NCBI RefSeq assembly: GCF_003464595.1
Contig: NZ_QRZF01000002.1
Coordinates: forward strand, 354,052 to 418,051
Reading direction: 5' to 3'
Source: Bacteroides intestinalis
GTDB taxonomy: Bacteria; Bacteroidota; Bacteroidia; Bacteroidales; Bacteroidaceae
DNA length: 64,000 nucleotides
Shown here: one piece after another, positions 8,399-17,952 of the stretch
Layout: each line of letters starts with the position of its first letter
Position numbering within the stretch: position 1 is the first letter of the stretch
The notes under the pieces: model-generated
Databases searched by the model: none
The model's input: the letters and a program-made list of their open reading frames with translations, nothing else
Told to the model about the DNA's origin: nothing
Position numbers and translations under genes: made by a program

Positions 8399-9520
8399 AT
8401 GAAAACGAGTAATTATTTGTGGGCTGTGCTGGCAACAGCAACCCTTTCGCTGTCTGCATGCAGCAGTGATGAAAACGAGAATGGAATGCAGCCGAAAGAA
8501 AAGACTGCAAAACTTGAACTTACATTAGTGGGAGCACCAGCGGACAGCCGTGCTACGGGGACTCTACCCACCACCGATGAATCCCAGATCAACCGCCTGA
8601 CGGTGGCTGTCTTCACCGGAGCAACGGGTAACCCTGTCAATGCCTTGCGGGAATTCACAGGCAAGGATATCAAAGATGCAGAGACTGGCAGTGGAAAGAC
8701 GATTTCGATATTTTGCGAACCCGGTGACGGGCAAACGATTTATGTGGTAGCCAATGCTTCCCCGGCGCTTTTTGCGGGAGTAACCAACCTTGCCGGGTTC
8801 AAAGATAAGCTGATGCTTCTTTCGGAAACGACCAAGGCTGCGGGAGCGGGTGATGCGACGGATGCACAAAAGGCCAGTAACCTCCCGATGTTGGGAATTG
8901 TGAACAAACAGAATCTCACGGCGGGCGCAGAAGCCACGGCTACTGCGGCACTGACCCGTCTTGTGGCGAGGACATCCGTCAGCAGCATCAAGACCGCTTT
9001 CGACAAGGCGGGACAATTCAAGGATGCGACGTTCAAGGTGACCGGTATCTATCTGAAGAATGCAAATAGTTCCGTCAATGCGGAAAAAACTGGCAGTGTC
9101 CCTATTAGTGGGAGTGACAAGGCCAATAAATACCTATATGAAGCGGTGTCTTCACATACAGCCAATACTGAACTCACTACTCCGTATTACTTCTATACAT
9201 TTCCGAATGCTTCGGCTACGCCGACCAAACTTATAATTAAAGGAACGTTTGATGCGGATGGAACCGGTTCAACCACTGCTCCCGTGACCCGGTATTATCC
9301 CATCACTATTAATAAGAAACAGGCGAACACTACTATTACAGAAGGAGAGGGTACGGACAAAGGCAGCATAGCAGCTAACACCCGATACGTGCTTACCGCC
9401 GTTATCAAGGGAGAGGGGGTGGATGATGATAGTAAGGAAATAGACCCTGCTACTTTGAAACTGACGGTTACTGTTGCTGATTGGGCGCTTACCATCAATC
9501 AGAATGTGACTTTTGAGTGA
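8399..9520 (+). CDS. FimA/Mfa1-family major fimbrillin precursor
   Basis: A 373-residue lipoprotein precursor with lipobox LSLSAC (Cys21) and a Ser/Asp-rich linker, followed by the first beta-strand of a transthyretin-like fimbrillin domain (TAKLELTLVGAP). An arginine at residue 51 (ADSRATG) sits where trypsin-like proteases cut the propeptide of this family before strand exchange. The protein has two domains in all and ends in ADWALTINQNVTFE, the usual C-terminal donor-strand pattern. It is the likely main shaft subunit because it precedes FimB-like and tip genes. The high Ala/Thr content suits an exposed polymer. Confidence 0.88.
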   Translation: MKTSNYLWAVLATATLSLSACSSDENENGMQPKEKTAKLELTLVGAPADSRATGTLPTTDESQINRLTVAVFTGATGNPVNALREFTGKDIKDAETGSGKTISIFCEPGDGQTIYVVANASPALFAGVTNLAGFKDKLMLLSETTKAAGAGDATDAQKASNLPMLGIVNKQNLTAGAEATATAALTRLVARTSVSSIKTAFDKAGQFKDATFKVTGIYLKNANSSVNAEKTGSVPISGSDKANKYLYEAVSSHTANTELTTPYYFYTFPNASATPTKLIIKGTFDADGTGSTTAPVTRYYPITINKKQANTTITEGEGTDKGSIAANTRYVLTAVIKGEGVDDDSKEIDPATLKLTVTVADWALTINQNVTFE

Positions 9521-9567
9521 TATTTTTATGAGACAGATATGACATTATAAACCAATCCGTACCAGCT

Positions 9568-10452
9568 ATGCGAGTTTTCGGAACATTCCCCATCTTTCTG
9601 CTAATTCTTTTTCTTCTCTGTTGCGTTTCGTGCGTGCGTGAGGATATGGAAGGTTGTGCCCGGTATGAACTGCATGTTCGTGCGGTGGATGCGGACGGGA
9701 ACGACCTTACCGGAAATGGAGTTTTGCAGAAATCGGATATCTATCTTTTTAATGAACAAGGTTTCGTCAGAATGATTCCCTCTGAGGGCTTCTCGGACTT
9801 TTCATTTGGAGAGGACAAGGACGAACGGCTCACGCTCGTAGCTTGGGGTAATCTGAAAGAAGATACTCTGATTACTACGGAGATAGCACCGGGAACATCC
9901 CTGAAAGATGCGAAACTCCAGCTTCGGCAATATACCCATGGTACGCACATTCCACTAACAGACCTGTTCTACTGTCGCAGAGAAATAAGGGAGATAAACA
10001 CGCGGGGCGTGGAAGGAACGGATATTACACTCGTAATGGAACGTATGGTGGCGGGCCTCAGTATACGCACACGTTATCTTGCCGAACGTTATCCTTATAA
10101 CGGTGAAGCATATCGTTTCATCGTACACTGCATCGGTACGGAAATGGATTTTATGGGTGAGGCTTCGGGGGACGGAGCCGGATACGAACCGGTTTCCGTT
10201 ACCGATGCCAAGGGGGATGTCTATGCACCGCTTTTCCATATATTCCCTACCGGGGAGGGAAAACCGTTGGAAATAGACGTCTACCGGAAAGATGAGAAAT
10301 TATTTACTATCACTAAAGATAATGAACTTCGTCCTTTGTATGCCCCTGTGGGGCAACAGACCAACATCGATATAGACTTTCGTTATGCGCAGGTTCAGGT
10401 TTTTGTGAGTGTGGTTCCCTGGGGAACGGTCGGTCAGGATGTAGAAATGTAA
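9568..10452 (+). CDS. FimB/Mfa2-family fimbrial anchor lipoprotein
   Basis: 294 residues with a lipoprotein signal ending CCVSC (Cys22), then REDMEGCARYELHVRAVD, the classic opening of FimB/Mfa2 proteins (PF08842). The middle carries DIYLFNEQGFV and ERMVAGLSIRTRY, and the C-terminus ends with VQVFVSVVPWGTVGQDVEM. In Porphyromonas the relatives anchor the fimbria in the outer membrane and set its length. It follows the fimbrillin by 47 bases and precedes the tip protein by 11, so the three are clearly one operon. Confidence 0.88.
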   Translation: MRVFGTFPIFLLILFLLCCVSCVREDMEGCARYELHVRAVDADGNDLTGNGVLQKSDIYLFNEQGFVRMIPSEGFSDFSFGEDKDERLTLVAWGNLKEDTLITTEIAPGTSLKDAKLQLRQYTHGTHIPLTDLFYCRREIREINTRGVEGTDITLVMERMVAGLSIRTRYLAERYPYNGEAYRFIVHCIGTEMDFMGEASGDGAGYEPVSVTDAKGDVYAPLFHIFPTGEGKPLEIDVYRKDEKLFTITKDNELRPLYAPVGQQTNIDIDFRYAQVQVFVSVVPWGTVGQDVEM

Positions 10453-10463
10453 GTAAAAAGTGT

Positions 10464-12860
10464 ATGATTAGGTTATTTGAATACAGGGTATACCCGAAAA
10501 CGGAAGAACCTATACCGTTTTGCTGGAAGGTACTTTTTGTGCTGTTCATGCTGGGCACACTGTTAGCAATGGTGGCTGTGTGTAGTTCTTGCCAATCGGA
10601 AGAAGAGGATATGGAGGATGTGGAGGATGTGGGCATGGAGGAAGGTCTGCCCGCTACCATTCGGGTGGAAGTACAGGGTGAAGAACAGGTGAATTTCGTT
10701 ACCCGGACAGTCAATGAGAGTGTGATCAGTGACCTGCACATTTTGGTCTACAACAGTGCGGGTGAGCTGATCGGACAGAAATACCAGATGGGTAGTTCTA
10801 CGGTTACCATTAATACGCGCAGTGCTACCGGATGTACCATATATGCCGTTGCCAATACGGGTAAAGCTGACTTGTTCAAGGGATATGTCATACATAAAGA
10901 ATCTTATCTGAAAAGTATGGTATATAGCCTGACCAATTGGGATGACTTGAATAAAGGTATCAACCTGCCAATGACGGGAAGTATGAAAAGTGTGAATATC
11001 AAGGCGGGGGCAAACACATTGTCGGGAACACTGGTATTAACCCGTATGGTCGCAAAAGTTGAGTTAAAGATTAAAGTGAAAGAAAGTAGTGGGATTAACA
11101 TTACTAATTTGAAAATTTACAATCTTCCTAAAAGCTCCTACTATGTATTCGGTACAACAGATGCGGCAAATACCACTTGGCTGAACTGTGGCGATATAAG
11201 TCCAAGTAGTGCAACCATTGCCGGTACAATATTCTATATGTTTGAAAACCGTAGAGGAACCAAAACGATTTCTGCTCAAAAGGATAAAACGACTGCAAAT
11301 GCGCCTGCACATGCTACGTATGTAGAAATTAACGGCACAATAGGCACTGTTACTGCAAAGTGGACAGTGTATCTTGGAGAAAATAATACGAGTGATTTCA
11401 ATATCAAGCGGAATGGCAATTATACGTATAACATTACTCTGAATGACGTTGCGGCAACAGATACAAGGGTTGTTGTAGATTTTACGGGAACAGAAGATTT
11501 GAGTAGTGCAGGTACGGCAAATTGTTATCTTGCCAAGAAGGTAAATACATGGTATAAGTTTAAAGCTACAGTGAGAGGAAATGGAGCTGCCACTGCTGCA
11601 TTGATTTCTCCGACCGGAAGTGCTTTGACTGCTAACGCTACTATCAATCCTGCAAGTGCAGAACTCGTTTGGGAAACTAATGGTCATGAGCAAATAATAC
11701 AAGGTGTGATTCTGAAAGATGGATATGTTTATTTCAAGACTGGCCCGGTAGCTGAAGGGAATGCGGTGGTTGCGGTAAAAGACAGAAGTGGTAATGTGTT
11801 GTGGAGCTGGCATATTTGGAAAACATCCTTTGATTTAGCAGAGTTTAATTCTAATCATACACAAACGTATAAAACTAATCCGAGAAAAATGAGCACAACT
11901 ATTTATGCAAACACTCTTTCTTCTCGTGATTTAATAATGATGGACCGTAATTTGGGGGCGGCCGATAATATACCTTCCAATACAGATAACGTAGCTAAGA
12001 CTTTTGGTTTATATTATCAATTCGGGCGTAAAGATCCATTTCCCAACGCTAAAAAAAGAGAAAGGCGTACTACTGCGGTTGCAGAAGTAATAGATATTGT
12101 TGATAAGGATAATAATCCGCTAACCATTAATGAGTTAATGAAATATCCTTATCAAACTCTTAATTCTGATATATCTAAAGATGTGAAGGATCTTATTCTT
12201 TATTCTATAAAAAATCCTTTAACCTTTATTCTTCGAGATGATAAAGATGGCCTTACAGATGATACATTTTCGGGAAATTGGATTTATGGAGCATATAAAG
12301 GAACATCTGCTTTAGATGCTTCCAATAAATTATGGGGTAGTGATTTTGTGGATAAATCAGGCAATTTAGCTCTTAATGCAACATTTAGTGGAAAAACGAT
12401 TTATGATCCCTGCCCAGTTGGGTGGTGCATACCTCCTCAGGATACTTGGACTAACTTCACTAAAAATACCCCCGAACAATGGAATAATTATAATATAGCA
12501 GGAACTACTGGAAGCGGTACATTTATCAAATATTACAATTGTCCGGTTGAAGACCAAAAGAATTGGACTGACGGGGATGGAATGGGCTTTATGAAAGCTC
12601 CTGTTTTTGGACGTCGTTTTTACATCAGAGGAGAGGGAGGTGATGTTGCTTTTTACCCGGCAGAAGGTTGTCGTTTTGGGAAAGATGGAACTACAGGCGC
12701 TGTTGGAAATGGTTGTTACTCTTGGTCATCGACACCTACTTATGCAACGTCACCGGATGGTGGATATTTTATTACAAATCTTTCTTGGGTGTATCCGGTG
12801 GGATATACAACCCGATCATACGCAATACCTGTCCGTTGTGTTAAAGAAACATCTCTGTAA
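10464..12860 (+). CDS. Large Mfa-like tip fimbrillin/adhesin
   Basis: A 798-residue lipoprotein with a hydrophobic segment at residues 22-39 and CSSCQSEEED at the lipobox (Cys43). The N-terminal half resembles fimbrillin domains (TIRVEVQGEEQVNFVTRTVN, then TRMVAKVELKIKVKESSGIN). The C-terminal half, from about residue 490, has the ligand-binding-like pattern MMDRNLGAA, GLYYQFGRKDPFP, IYDPCPVGWCIPP, CYSWSSTPTY and a final IPVRCVKE. That pattern is common in Bacteroides surface tip proteins. It is last in the operon and probably sits at the fimbrial tip, mediating adhesion. GC falls inside the gene, especially after 11.0 kb, which suggests the adhesin part was exchanged. Confidence 0.82.
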   Translation: MIRLFEYRVYPKTEEPIPFCWKVLFVLFMLGTLLAMVAVCSSCQSEEEDMEDVEDVGMEEGLPATIRVEVQGEEQVNFVTRTVNESVISDLHILVYNSAGELIGQKYQMGSSTVTINTRSATGCTIYAVANTGKADLFKGYVIHKESYLKSMVYSLTNWDDLNKGINLPMTGSMKSVNIKAGANTLSGTLVLTRMVAKVELKIKVKESSGINITNLKIYNLPKSSYYVFGTTDAANTTWLNCGDISPSSATIAGTIFYMFENRRGTKTISAQKDKTTANAPAHATYVEINGTIGTVTAKWTVYLGENNTSDFNIKRNGNYTYNITLNDVAATDTRVVVDFTGTEDLSSAGTANCYLAKKVNTWYKFKATVRGNGAATAALISPTGSALTANATINPASAELVWETNGHEQIIQGVILKDGYVYFKTGPVAEGNAVVAVKDRSGNVLWSWHIWKTSFDLAEFNSNHTQTYKTNPRKMSTTIYANTLSSRDLIMMDRNLGAADNIPSNTDNVAKTFGLYYQFGRKDPFPNAKKRERRTTAVAEVIDIVDKDNNPLTINELMKYPYQTLNSDISKDVKDLILYSIKNPLTFILRDDKDGLTDDTFSGNWIYGAYKGTSALDASNKLWGSDFVDKSGNLALNATFSGKTIYDPCPVGWCIPPQDTWTNFTKNTPEQWNNYNIAGTTGSGTFIKYYNCPVEDQKNWTDGDGMGFMKAPVFGRRFYIRGEGGDVAFYPAEGCRFGKDGTTGAVGNGCYSWSSTPTYATSPDGGYFITNLSWVYPVGYTTRSYAIPVRCVKETSL

Positions 12861-13744
12861 ATAAATATCTAGTTCAAGCAGATGATGATAAGGATATGAA
12901 TGGAAGGATGGTTTCTGCTCCAATGAAGAAAGTATTCACTGACACTCAATGAAATTAGCAAACAGTGCGGTTTCAAGGAGCTACTCACTTATCATGTAAC
13001 CCAATATATGAATGTCGCCACTATTACTAAGTAATAATAGGACATTTTCTCCTCTATTAAAAAGTACATAATGCGATTTGAGCAGGTTAAGTCCAAAGGA
13101 AAAATTGCGTAATAAAGTACTATAGTCCTTTTTCTTTCATACTAAAATAAACTAACTGATTAGCCAATTATTCAATGGTTTCTGTTTATTCATACACAGA
13201 AGCTTCATACTACGGGTATTTTAAGAATAGACGGAAAAATCTTTATTTGAATGAATTGTTCATAAGTATAAGATGCTAAAAAAGAATATGATAACGTTTT
13301 GGTGTACTTCCTATGTAGAAAATAGAAAGTATAGTTAAATGATATTGTATAATGTGGCAAAATATCAGCGAATAGATAAAAAGATATGTTTTGTATATAT
13401 TTTTTTTGTTTTAAATCGTCTATGAAAAAAATGTCTTTTTAAGTCTATCTATGGAACTCTCGGTTTTCAATATAGATAGAAGACATAAAAATAGTCTTTG
13501 AATTCTCCGGATATACTACCGCGTTTTCTTCCTTTTTTGGTGCGTAAGTATGTGATATGTATATGGGAGTAAATAATGATTTATTTCTACAAGGCGTGTA
13601 GGCTTCTATGTGGGATAGATTTATGGATTGGAAATACCATAGTAAGTGTTCATTTGAGCTTTGTTGAAGTTGCCGCATCTTTGCAACGTTAACGTTAGCG
13701 AAGAGATTTTGAACATGATTTATTTAATTTAAAAAGAAAGAACT
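12861..13744. other. Intergenic region after the fimbrial operon
   Basis: AT-rich and mostly without open frames. It holds a decayed recombinase fragment (12945-13034). Close to the next gene, around 13655-13700, lie TTTG and CATCTTTG boxes and a palindrome AACGTTAACGTT, which may be the promoter of the HU-like gene. Nothing else was supported. Confidence 0.45.
12945..13034 (+). pseudogene. Remnant of a tyrosine recombinase (box II region)
   Basis: A 29-codon frame reads LNEISKQCGFKELLTYHV, then TQYMNVATITK. It aligns by eye with the 'EIA..CGI.K.LTYHVARHTFATTVTL' region of Bacteroides integrases, with the catalytic R-H replaced by Q-Y. The rest of the gene is not recognisable. It is a vestige of an earlier integrase, perhaps from a second invertase for the locus. 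Confidence 0.5.
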
Positions 13745-14233
13745 ATGAGTATTTTGTATAAGAAGGTTTGGAGATTATTAAATCCCCTTGATAAGAAATC
13801 GGCAAAGAAGGTATATCCGGTTATCACCTATAAGTATGGTGTGGCGATGGATCTGAAGCAGATTGCGAAAAAGATCAGTCGACTTTCCGGTGTGAGTGAA
13901 GGTGTGGTGAACTCTGTACTGAAGGATTTCCGTACGGAGTTGAAAGAAGAGTTGCTTTTGGGGCGGTCGGTGAATATTGACGGACTGGGATTTTTTTATC
14001 TTGCCGCTCGTAGCAAAGGGGCGGATACGGCAGAGGCGTTTACGGCGAATGATATCACTGGCTTGCGCGTTTGTTTCCGTGCCAACAAGGAAATTCGTAT
14101 TACGGCTAACGGAAGCACCCGCTCCGAAGGACTTAGCCTCAAAGATGTGGATCGCATCAATGACGAACTTCCTACAGAAGGTGGCGGTTCGTCGTCACCT
14201 GACGGAGGAATAGTGGAAAACCCGCTTGGATAA
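13745..14233 (+). CDS. HU-like (HU-HIG type) DNA-binding protein
   Basis: 162 residues. Residues 25-130 follow the HU-related fold of Bacteroidetes: YPVITYKYGVAMDLKQIAKK, SGVSEGVVNSVLKDFRTEL, GRSVNIDGLGFFYLA and a basic arm after it. A flexible tail is rich in Gly, Ser and Pro. Such proteins are nucleoid or DNA-architecture proteins and are often encoded next to a tiny smalltalk peptide gene, as here. It starts after an AAAGAA-rich leader. Confidence 0.88.
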   Translation: MSILYKKVWRLLNPLDKKSAKKVYPVITYKYGVAMDLKQIAKKISRLSGVSEGVVNSVLKDFRTELKEELLLGRSVNIDGLGFFYLAARSKGADTAEAFTANDITGLRVCFRANKEIRITANGSTRSEGLSLKDVDRINDELPTEGGGSSSPDGGIVENPLG

Positions 14234-14296
14234 AGTCTAAAGCTGAGGAGCTTAGAAATTAAAAAATGAAGAATTAAAAATTAAACGATTGTATTT

Positions 14297-14389
14297 ATGA
14301 AGAAGTCTGTTTTGAAAAAAATACTGAAAGTAGTGATGGCTATTGTTTCGGCTGCGCTGGGAGCACTGGGGAACAATGCAATGAAGTGA
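14297..14389 (+). CDS. Smalltalk-type peptide, 30 residues
   Basis: A 30-codon gene with a Lys-rich start (MKKSVLKKILK) followed by one hydrophobic stretch (VVMAIVSAALGALG) and a short polar end. This matches the 'smalltalk protein' family of very small Bacteroides membrane peptides that are encoded just downstream of HU-like genes. It lies 63 bases after the HU-like gene and just ahead of a terminator, so the two form one transcript. The function is not known. Confidence 0.75.
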   Translation: MKKSVLKKILKVVMAIVSAALGALGNNAMK

Positions 14390-14420
14390 TGACGAGGAGA
14401 TATAAGATCTGAGTTAATAT

Positions 14421-14462
14421 AGATAGGGGAGTGTCGGAATTCAGGCACTTCCCTATATTTTT
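14421..14462 (+). terminator. Rho-independent terminator after smalltalk gene
   Basis: ATAGGGGAGTG pairs with CACTTCCCTAT across a 12-base centre, with one wobble, and is followed by ATTTTT. It closes the HU-like/smalltalk transcript. Confidence 0.8.
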
Positions 14463-14597
14463 AATGAACCATTCCGTAAAGTAAAGATCGTAAAAAAGCT
14501 ATTCTGTGGAGTCAGTACTGTGCTTGTTGTATTGATGAGCAAAAGAACTATGTGTAAATAACGAATGAAAATGCGTAAGAAAAAACTCGTTACTTAA

Positions 14598-14628
14598 TTG
14601 TGTTTTCGCTTGAATAACTTTACCTTTG
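14598..14628 (+). promoter_or_regulatory. Promoter of the HAD-hotdog gene
   Basis: A TTGT box (14598-14601) lies 19 bases ahead of TACCTTTG (14621-14628), fitting the Bacteroides -33/-7 pattern. The expected start of transcription is about 25 bases ahead of the start codon at 14658. Confidence 0.55.
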
Positions 14629-14657
14629 TTTTCATAAACCTAAAAACCCGGTAAGTC

Positions 14658-15890
14658 ATGAAATACAAACTATTAGTTCTTGATGTAGACGGAACTCTGC
14701 TCGATAGTGAGAAGAAAATCAGCAAGCGCACACTGGCCGCCTTGTTGAAAGTGCAACAGATGGGCGTACGCATCGTATTAGCTTCCGGCAGGCCCACCTA
14801 TGGCCTTATGCCCATTGCCAAGGCTTTGGAACTGGGCAATTACGGAGGCTTCATTCTCTCCTACAATGGCGGGCAAATTATCAATGCGCAAAGTGGCGAA
14901 CTACTCTTTGAGCGTAGGATAAACCCCGAAATGCTGCCCTATCTTGAAAAGAAATCCCGTAAGAACGGGTTCGCCATTTTTACGTATCACGAAGATACCA
15001 TCATCACCGACTCGCCCGAAAACGAGCACATACGCCACGAAGCCGAGCTGAATGGCCTGAAGATAATTGCCGAAACCGAATTCTCGATAGCGGTGGACTT
15101 TGCCCCTTGCAAGTGTATGCTGGTAAGCGATGACGAAGAAGCCCTCGTGGGACTGGAAGACCACTGGCGCCGGAGGTTGAACGGAGCGCTGGATGTATTT
15201 CGTTCGGAACCCTATTTTCTGGAAGTGGTGCCCTGCTCCATTGATAAATCCAATACGCTGGGCGCCTTGCTTGAGAAGTTGGGCATCAACTCCGAAGAAG
15301 TCATCGCCATTGGCGACGGAGTTTGCGATGTCTCCATGATACAATCCGCCGGACTGGGCATCGCCATGGGAAACGCCCAAGACTCGGTGAAGGTCTGTGC
15401 CGACCGCATCACCGCCTCCAACGATGAAGACGGCGTGGCCGAAGCCGTGGAGAAGGCGATACTTGCCGAAATCCGCCCCGCCGACGTGCCCCTGGAACAA
15501 CTCAACCAGCGTGCCCGCCATGCATTGATGGGAAATCTGGGCATACAATACACTTATGCCTCCGAAGATAGGGTAGAGGCCACCATGCCCGTGGACGAAC
15601 GTACCCGCCAACCTTTCGGCATCCTGCACGGAGGTGCCAGCCTGGCATTGGCCGAAACCGTGGCCGGACTGGGTTCCATGATACTTTGCAAGCCGGACGA
15701 AATAGTGGTCGGCATGCAAGTCAGCGGAAACCATATCTCCTCCGCCCATGAGGGGGATACGGTAAGGGCGGTGGCGACCATCGTGCATAAAGGCCGCTCC
15801 TCGCATGTGTGGAATGTGGATGTGTTTACTTCCACGGCCAAGCTGGTGTCTTCGGTACGTGTAGTCAATAGCATACTGAAAAAGGGATGA
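14658..15890 (+). CDS. Cof-type HAD hydrolase fused to a hotdog (PaaI-like) thioesterase
   Basis: The N-terminal 270 residues form a HAD-IIB phosphatase: motif I LDVDGTLLDS (residues 8-17), motif II ASGRP, a conserved SYNGGQI, a lysine in DKSNTLGALL, and motif IV GDGVCDVSMI. The last motif has Cys in the place of the usual Asn. Residues 280-410 form a hotdog-fold thioesterase with the HGGASLALAETVAGLGSM motif typical of PaaI and 4-hydroxybenzoyl-CoA thioesterase relatives. The fusion recurs in Bacteroidetes. It may act on a phosphorylated or CoA-linked metabolite (menaquinone DHNA-CoA hydrolysis has been proposed for similar hotdog domains), which is inference. Its end overlaps the next gene by ATGA. 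Confidence 0.88.
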   Translation: MKYKLLVLDVDGTLLDSEKKISKRTLAALLKVQQMGVRIVLASGRPTYGLMPIAKALELGNYGGFILSYNGGQIINAQSGELLFERRINPEMLPYLEKKSRKNGFAIFTYHEDTIITDSPENEHIRHEAELNGLKIIAETEFSIAVDFAPCKCMLVSDDEEALVGLEDHWRRRLNGALDVFRSEPYFLEVVPCSIDKSNTLGALLEKLGINSEEVIAIGDGVCDVSMIQSAGLGIAMGNAQDSVKVCADRITASNDEDGVAEAVEKAILAEIRPADVPLEQLNQRARHALMGNLGIQYTYASEDRVEATMPVDERTRQPFGILHGGASLALAETVAGLGSMILCKPDEIVVGMQVSGNHISSAHEGDTVRAVATIVHKGRSSHVWNVDVFTSTAKLVSSVRVVNSILKKG

Positions 15891-17938
15891 TCGAAAATGA
15901 ATTGGACAACGGGCCACAAGAACCACCCGTTGAATCCGCTAAGAAGAACAATACCCGGACCCTCGTAAAAAGAACACTTGCGATTGCCGGTTTAGCCTTG
16001 GTTGTATATTTTTTGTACTCCATCGTTCACCTGTTTGTTTCGCCCGACCGCAACATTCAGCAAATCTACCTGGTGCCCGAAGACGCGGCATTTATCATCC
16101 AGTCCTCGGCGCCCATCGACGATTGGGCAAAGTTCAGCGGAAGCGCAACCTGGCAATGCCTGAAGCGGGCGAAAGCCTTCGAGGACGTCACCCGGAATGT
16201 GGAAACGCTCGACACCGTGGTTCGAAGCAATAAAATGTTGTTATCGCTTGTTGGCAAACGGGATATGCTCATCTCGATCCATAAAGTCCGTGCTCGCGAT
16301 TGGGATTTCCTGATTGTGCTGGACATGCAAAAGGCCTCCAAGATGGACTTGTTGAAGGATCAGCTTGAAACGGTGCTCACCATGGCGGGCAGTTCCGTAA
16401 CCAACCGGATGCACAACGGGATTAACATCCTCGAAATGCGCGATCCGGATACACGCGATATTTTTTATTGCGCCTTCGTGGACAACCATTTTGTAGGTTC
16501 CTATACCTCCAAACTTGTAGAATCGGCCATCGACTCACGCAACAAGCCCAAAATCGGTCTCGATCATTCTTTTATCGAAGCCGAAAAACGGGTGTCCGGC
16601 AAAGGACTTGTCCGCGTTTTTATCAATTATGCACGCCTGCCTCAATTCCTGAATATTTATCTGGGAACCGGAAACGAGTACATCGATATGTTCAGCAATT
16701 CCATGGATTTTGCCGGACTCTATTTCAATACCGACCACAAACGGATGGAGGTGAAAGGATATACCTTGCGTAAAGACACCGCCGATCCGTACATCATGGC
16801 CTTGCTGAACTCGGGCAAGCACCGGATGAAAGCCCACGAAATCCTGTCCGGACGGACGGCACTCTATACCAATATCGGTTTTAGCAATCCGGTGACATTT
16901 GTAAAGGAACTGGAGAATGCACTCGCGGTCCACGATCCGCAATGGTGCGAATCTTATAGGAGTTCCCGGAAGAAAATTGAAAGCCTGTTCGACATCTCTC
17001 TGGAAGAAAACTTCCTGAGCTGGATGTCGGGAGAATTTGCCATCACCCAATCCGAGCCGGGGCTGTTGGGGCACGATCCGGAACTGATTCTGGCCATCGG
17101 CGCCAAAAGCATCAAGGACGCCCGTAAGAATATGGAGTTTATAGAAAAGAAGATCAGGCGACGCACCCCGCTCCGGATAAAGACGGTTGATTATAAGGGA
17201 TTTGAAATCAACTATGTGGAAATGAAAGGCTTCTTCCGTTTGTTCTTCGGAGGGCTGTTCGACAAGTTCGAAAAACCCTATTACACGTACGTGGACGATT
17301 ATGTGGTGTTTAGTAACAAAGCCTCGTCCCTGCTTTCATTTGTAGAAGATTACGATCAGAAGAACCTGTTGAAGGATAATCCGGGCTTTAAAAATGCCTT
17401 CTCGTACCTGAATTCGAGCTCTACCGTTTTCTTATATACGGATGTACATAAGTTTTATTACCAGTTGAAGCCTATGATGAATGCCGTTACGTGGGGAGAG
17501 ATACAATCGGACAAGGAGATTGTCTACTCATTTCCGTATTGGACCATGCAGATTACGGGAGACGGCCAGTCCGCCTCGTTGCAATGCGTGATGGACTATA
17601 AACCTTATCAACCGGAAGAAGCGAGCGTAGCGGTGGTAGTGGACGATGAAGCTGACGAAGTAATGAACGAAGACGCCGAAACGGAGAAGGAGCAAATGAG
17701 TGAATTGCAACGTTTCTATGTTGAGAAATTTGAGGGCAACGTCTTGCGGGAGTTTTATCCCGAAGGAGCGCTGAAGAGTGAAGCGGAAGTGAAAGAGGGA
17801 AAGCGCCACGGACGCTATCGCGAATATTATGAGAACGGCAAACTGAAACTCCGCGGAAAATACGGAAATAACATACCCAAAGGCACATGGAAGTACTATA
17901 CGGAGGAGGGAGAGTTTGAACGGAAAGAGAAGTATTAA
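15887..17938 (+). CDS. Membrane-anchored DUF3352-like protein with C-terminal MORN repeats
   Basis: A 683-residue protein with a single membrane segment near residues 29-46 (LAIAGLALVVYFLYSIVHLF) and a large extracytoplasmic region that looks like a DUF3352-type domain (IYLVPEDAAFIIQSSAP near residue 57). Its C-terminus carries MORN-type repeats (LREFYPEGALKSEAEVKEGK, YREYYENGKLKLRGKYGN, KGTWKYYTEEGEF). A 4-base overlap with the HAD-hotdog gene shows translational coupling. The function is unknown. MORN repeats often mediate envelope or membrane contacts. Confidence 0.7.
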   Translation: MIENELDNGPQEPPVESAKKNNTRTLVKRTLAIAGLALVVYFLYSIVHLFVSPDRNIQQIYLVPEDAAFIIQSSAPIDDWAKFSGSATWQCLKRAKAFEDVTRNVETLDTVVRSNKMLLSLVGKRDMLISIHKVRARDWDFLIVLDMQKASKMDLLKDQLETVLTMAGSSVTNRMHNGINILEMRDPDTRDIFYCAFVDNHFVGSYTSKLVESAIDSRNKPKIGLDHSFIEAEKRVSGKGLVRVFINYARLPQFLNIYLGTGNEYIDMFSNSMDFAGLYFNTDHKRMEVKGYTLRKDTADPYIMALLNSGKHRMKAHEILSGRTALYTNIGFSNPVTFVKELENALAVHDPQWCESYRSSRKKIESLFDISLEENFLSWMSGEFAITQSEPGLLGHDPELILAIGAKSIKDARKNMEFIEKKIRRRTPLRIKTVDYKGFEINYVEMKGFFRLFFGGLFDKFEKPYYTYVDDYVVFSNKASSLLSFVEDYDQKNLLKDNPGFKNAFSYLNSSSTVFLYTDVHKFYYQLKPMMNAVTWGEIQSDKEIVYSFPYWTMQITGDGQSASLQCVMDYKPYQPEEASVAVVVDDEADEVMNEDAETEKEQMSELQRFYVEKFEGNVLREFYPEGALKSEAEVKEGKRHGRYREYYENGKLKLRGKYGNNIPKGTWKYYTEEGEFERKEKY

Positions 17939-17952
17939 AAAAGAGAAAAACA

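Noticed and set aside
11064..11813. 249-codon minus-strand frame inside the tip adhesin gene
   Set aside because: It is rich in Cys, Ile and Arg in a way typical of antisense frames, and there is no start context or homology.
14901..15926. 341-codon open frame on the minus strand opposite the HAD-hotdog gene
   Set aside because: It is an antisense shadow of a GC-rich real gene, full of His/Gly runs and without any known motif. The plus-strand gene has complete family motifs.
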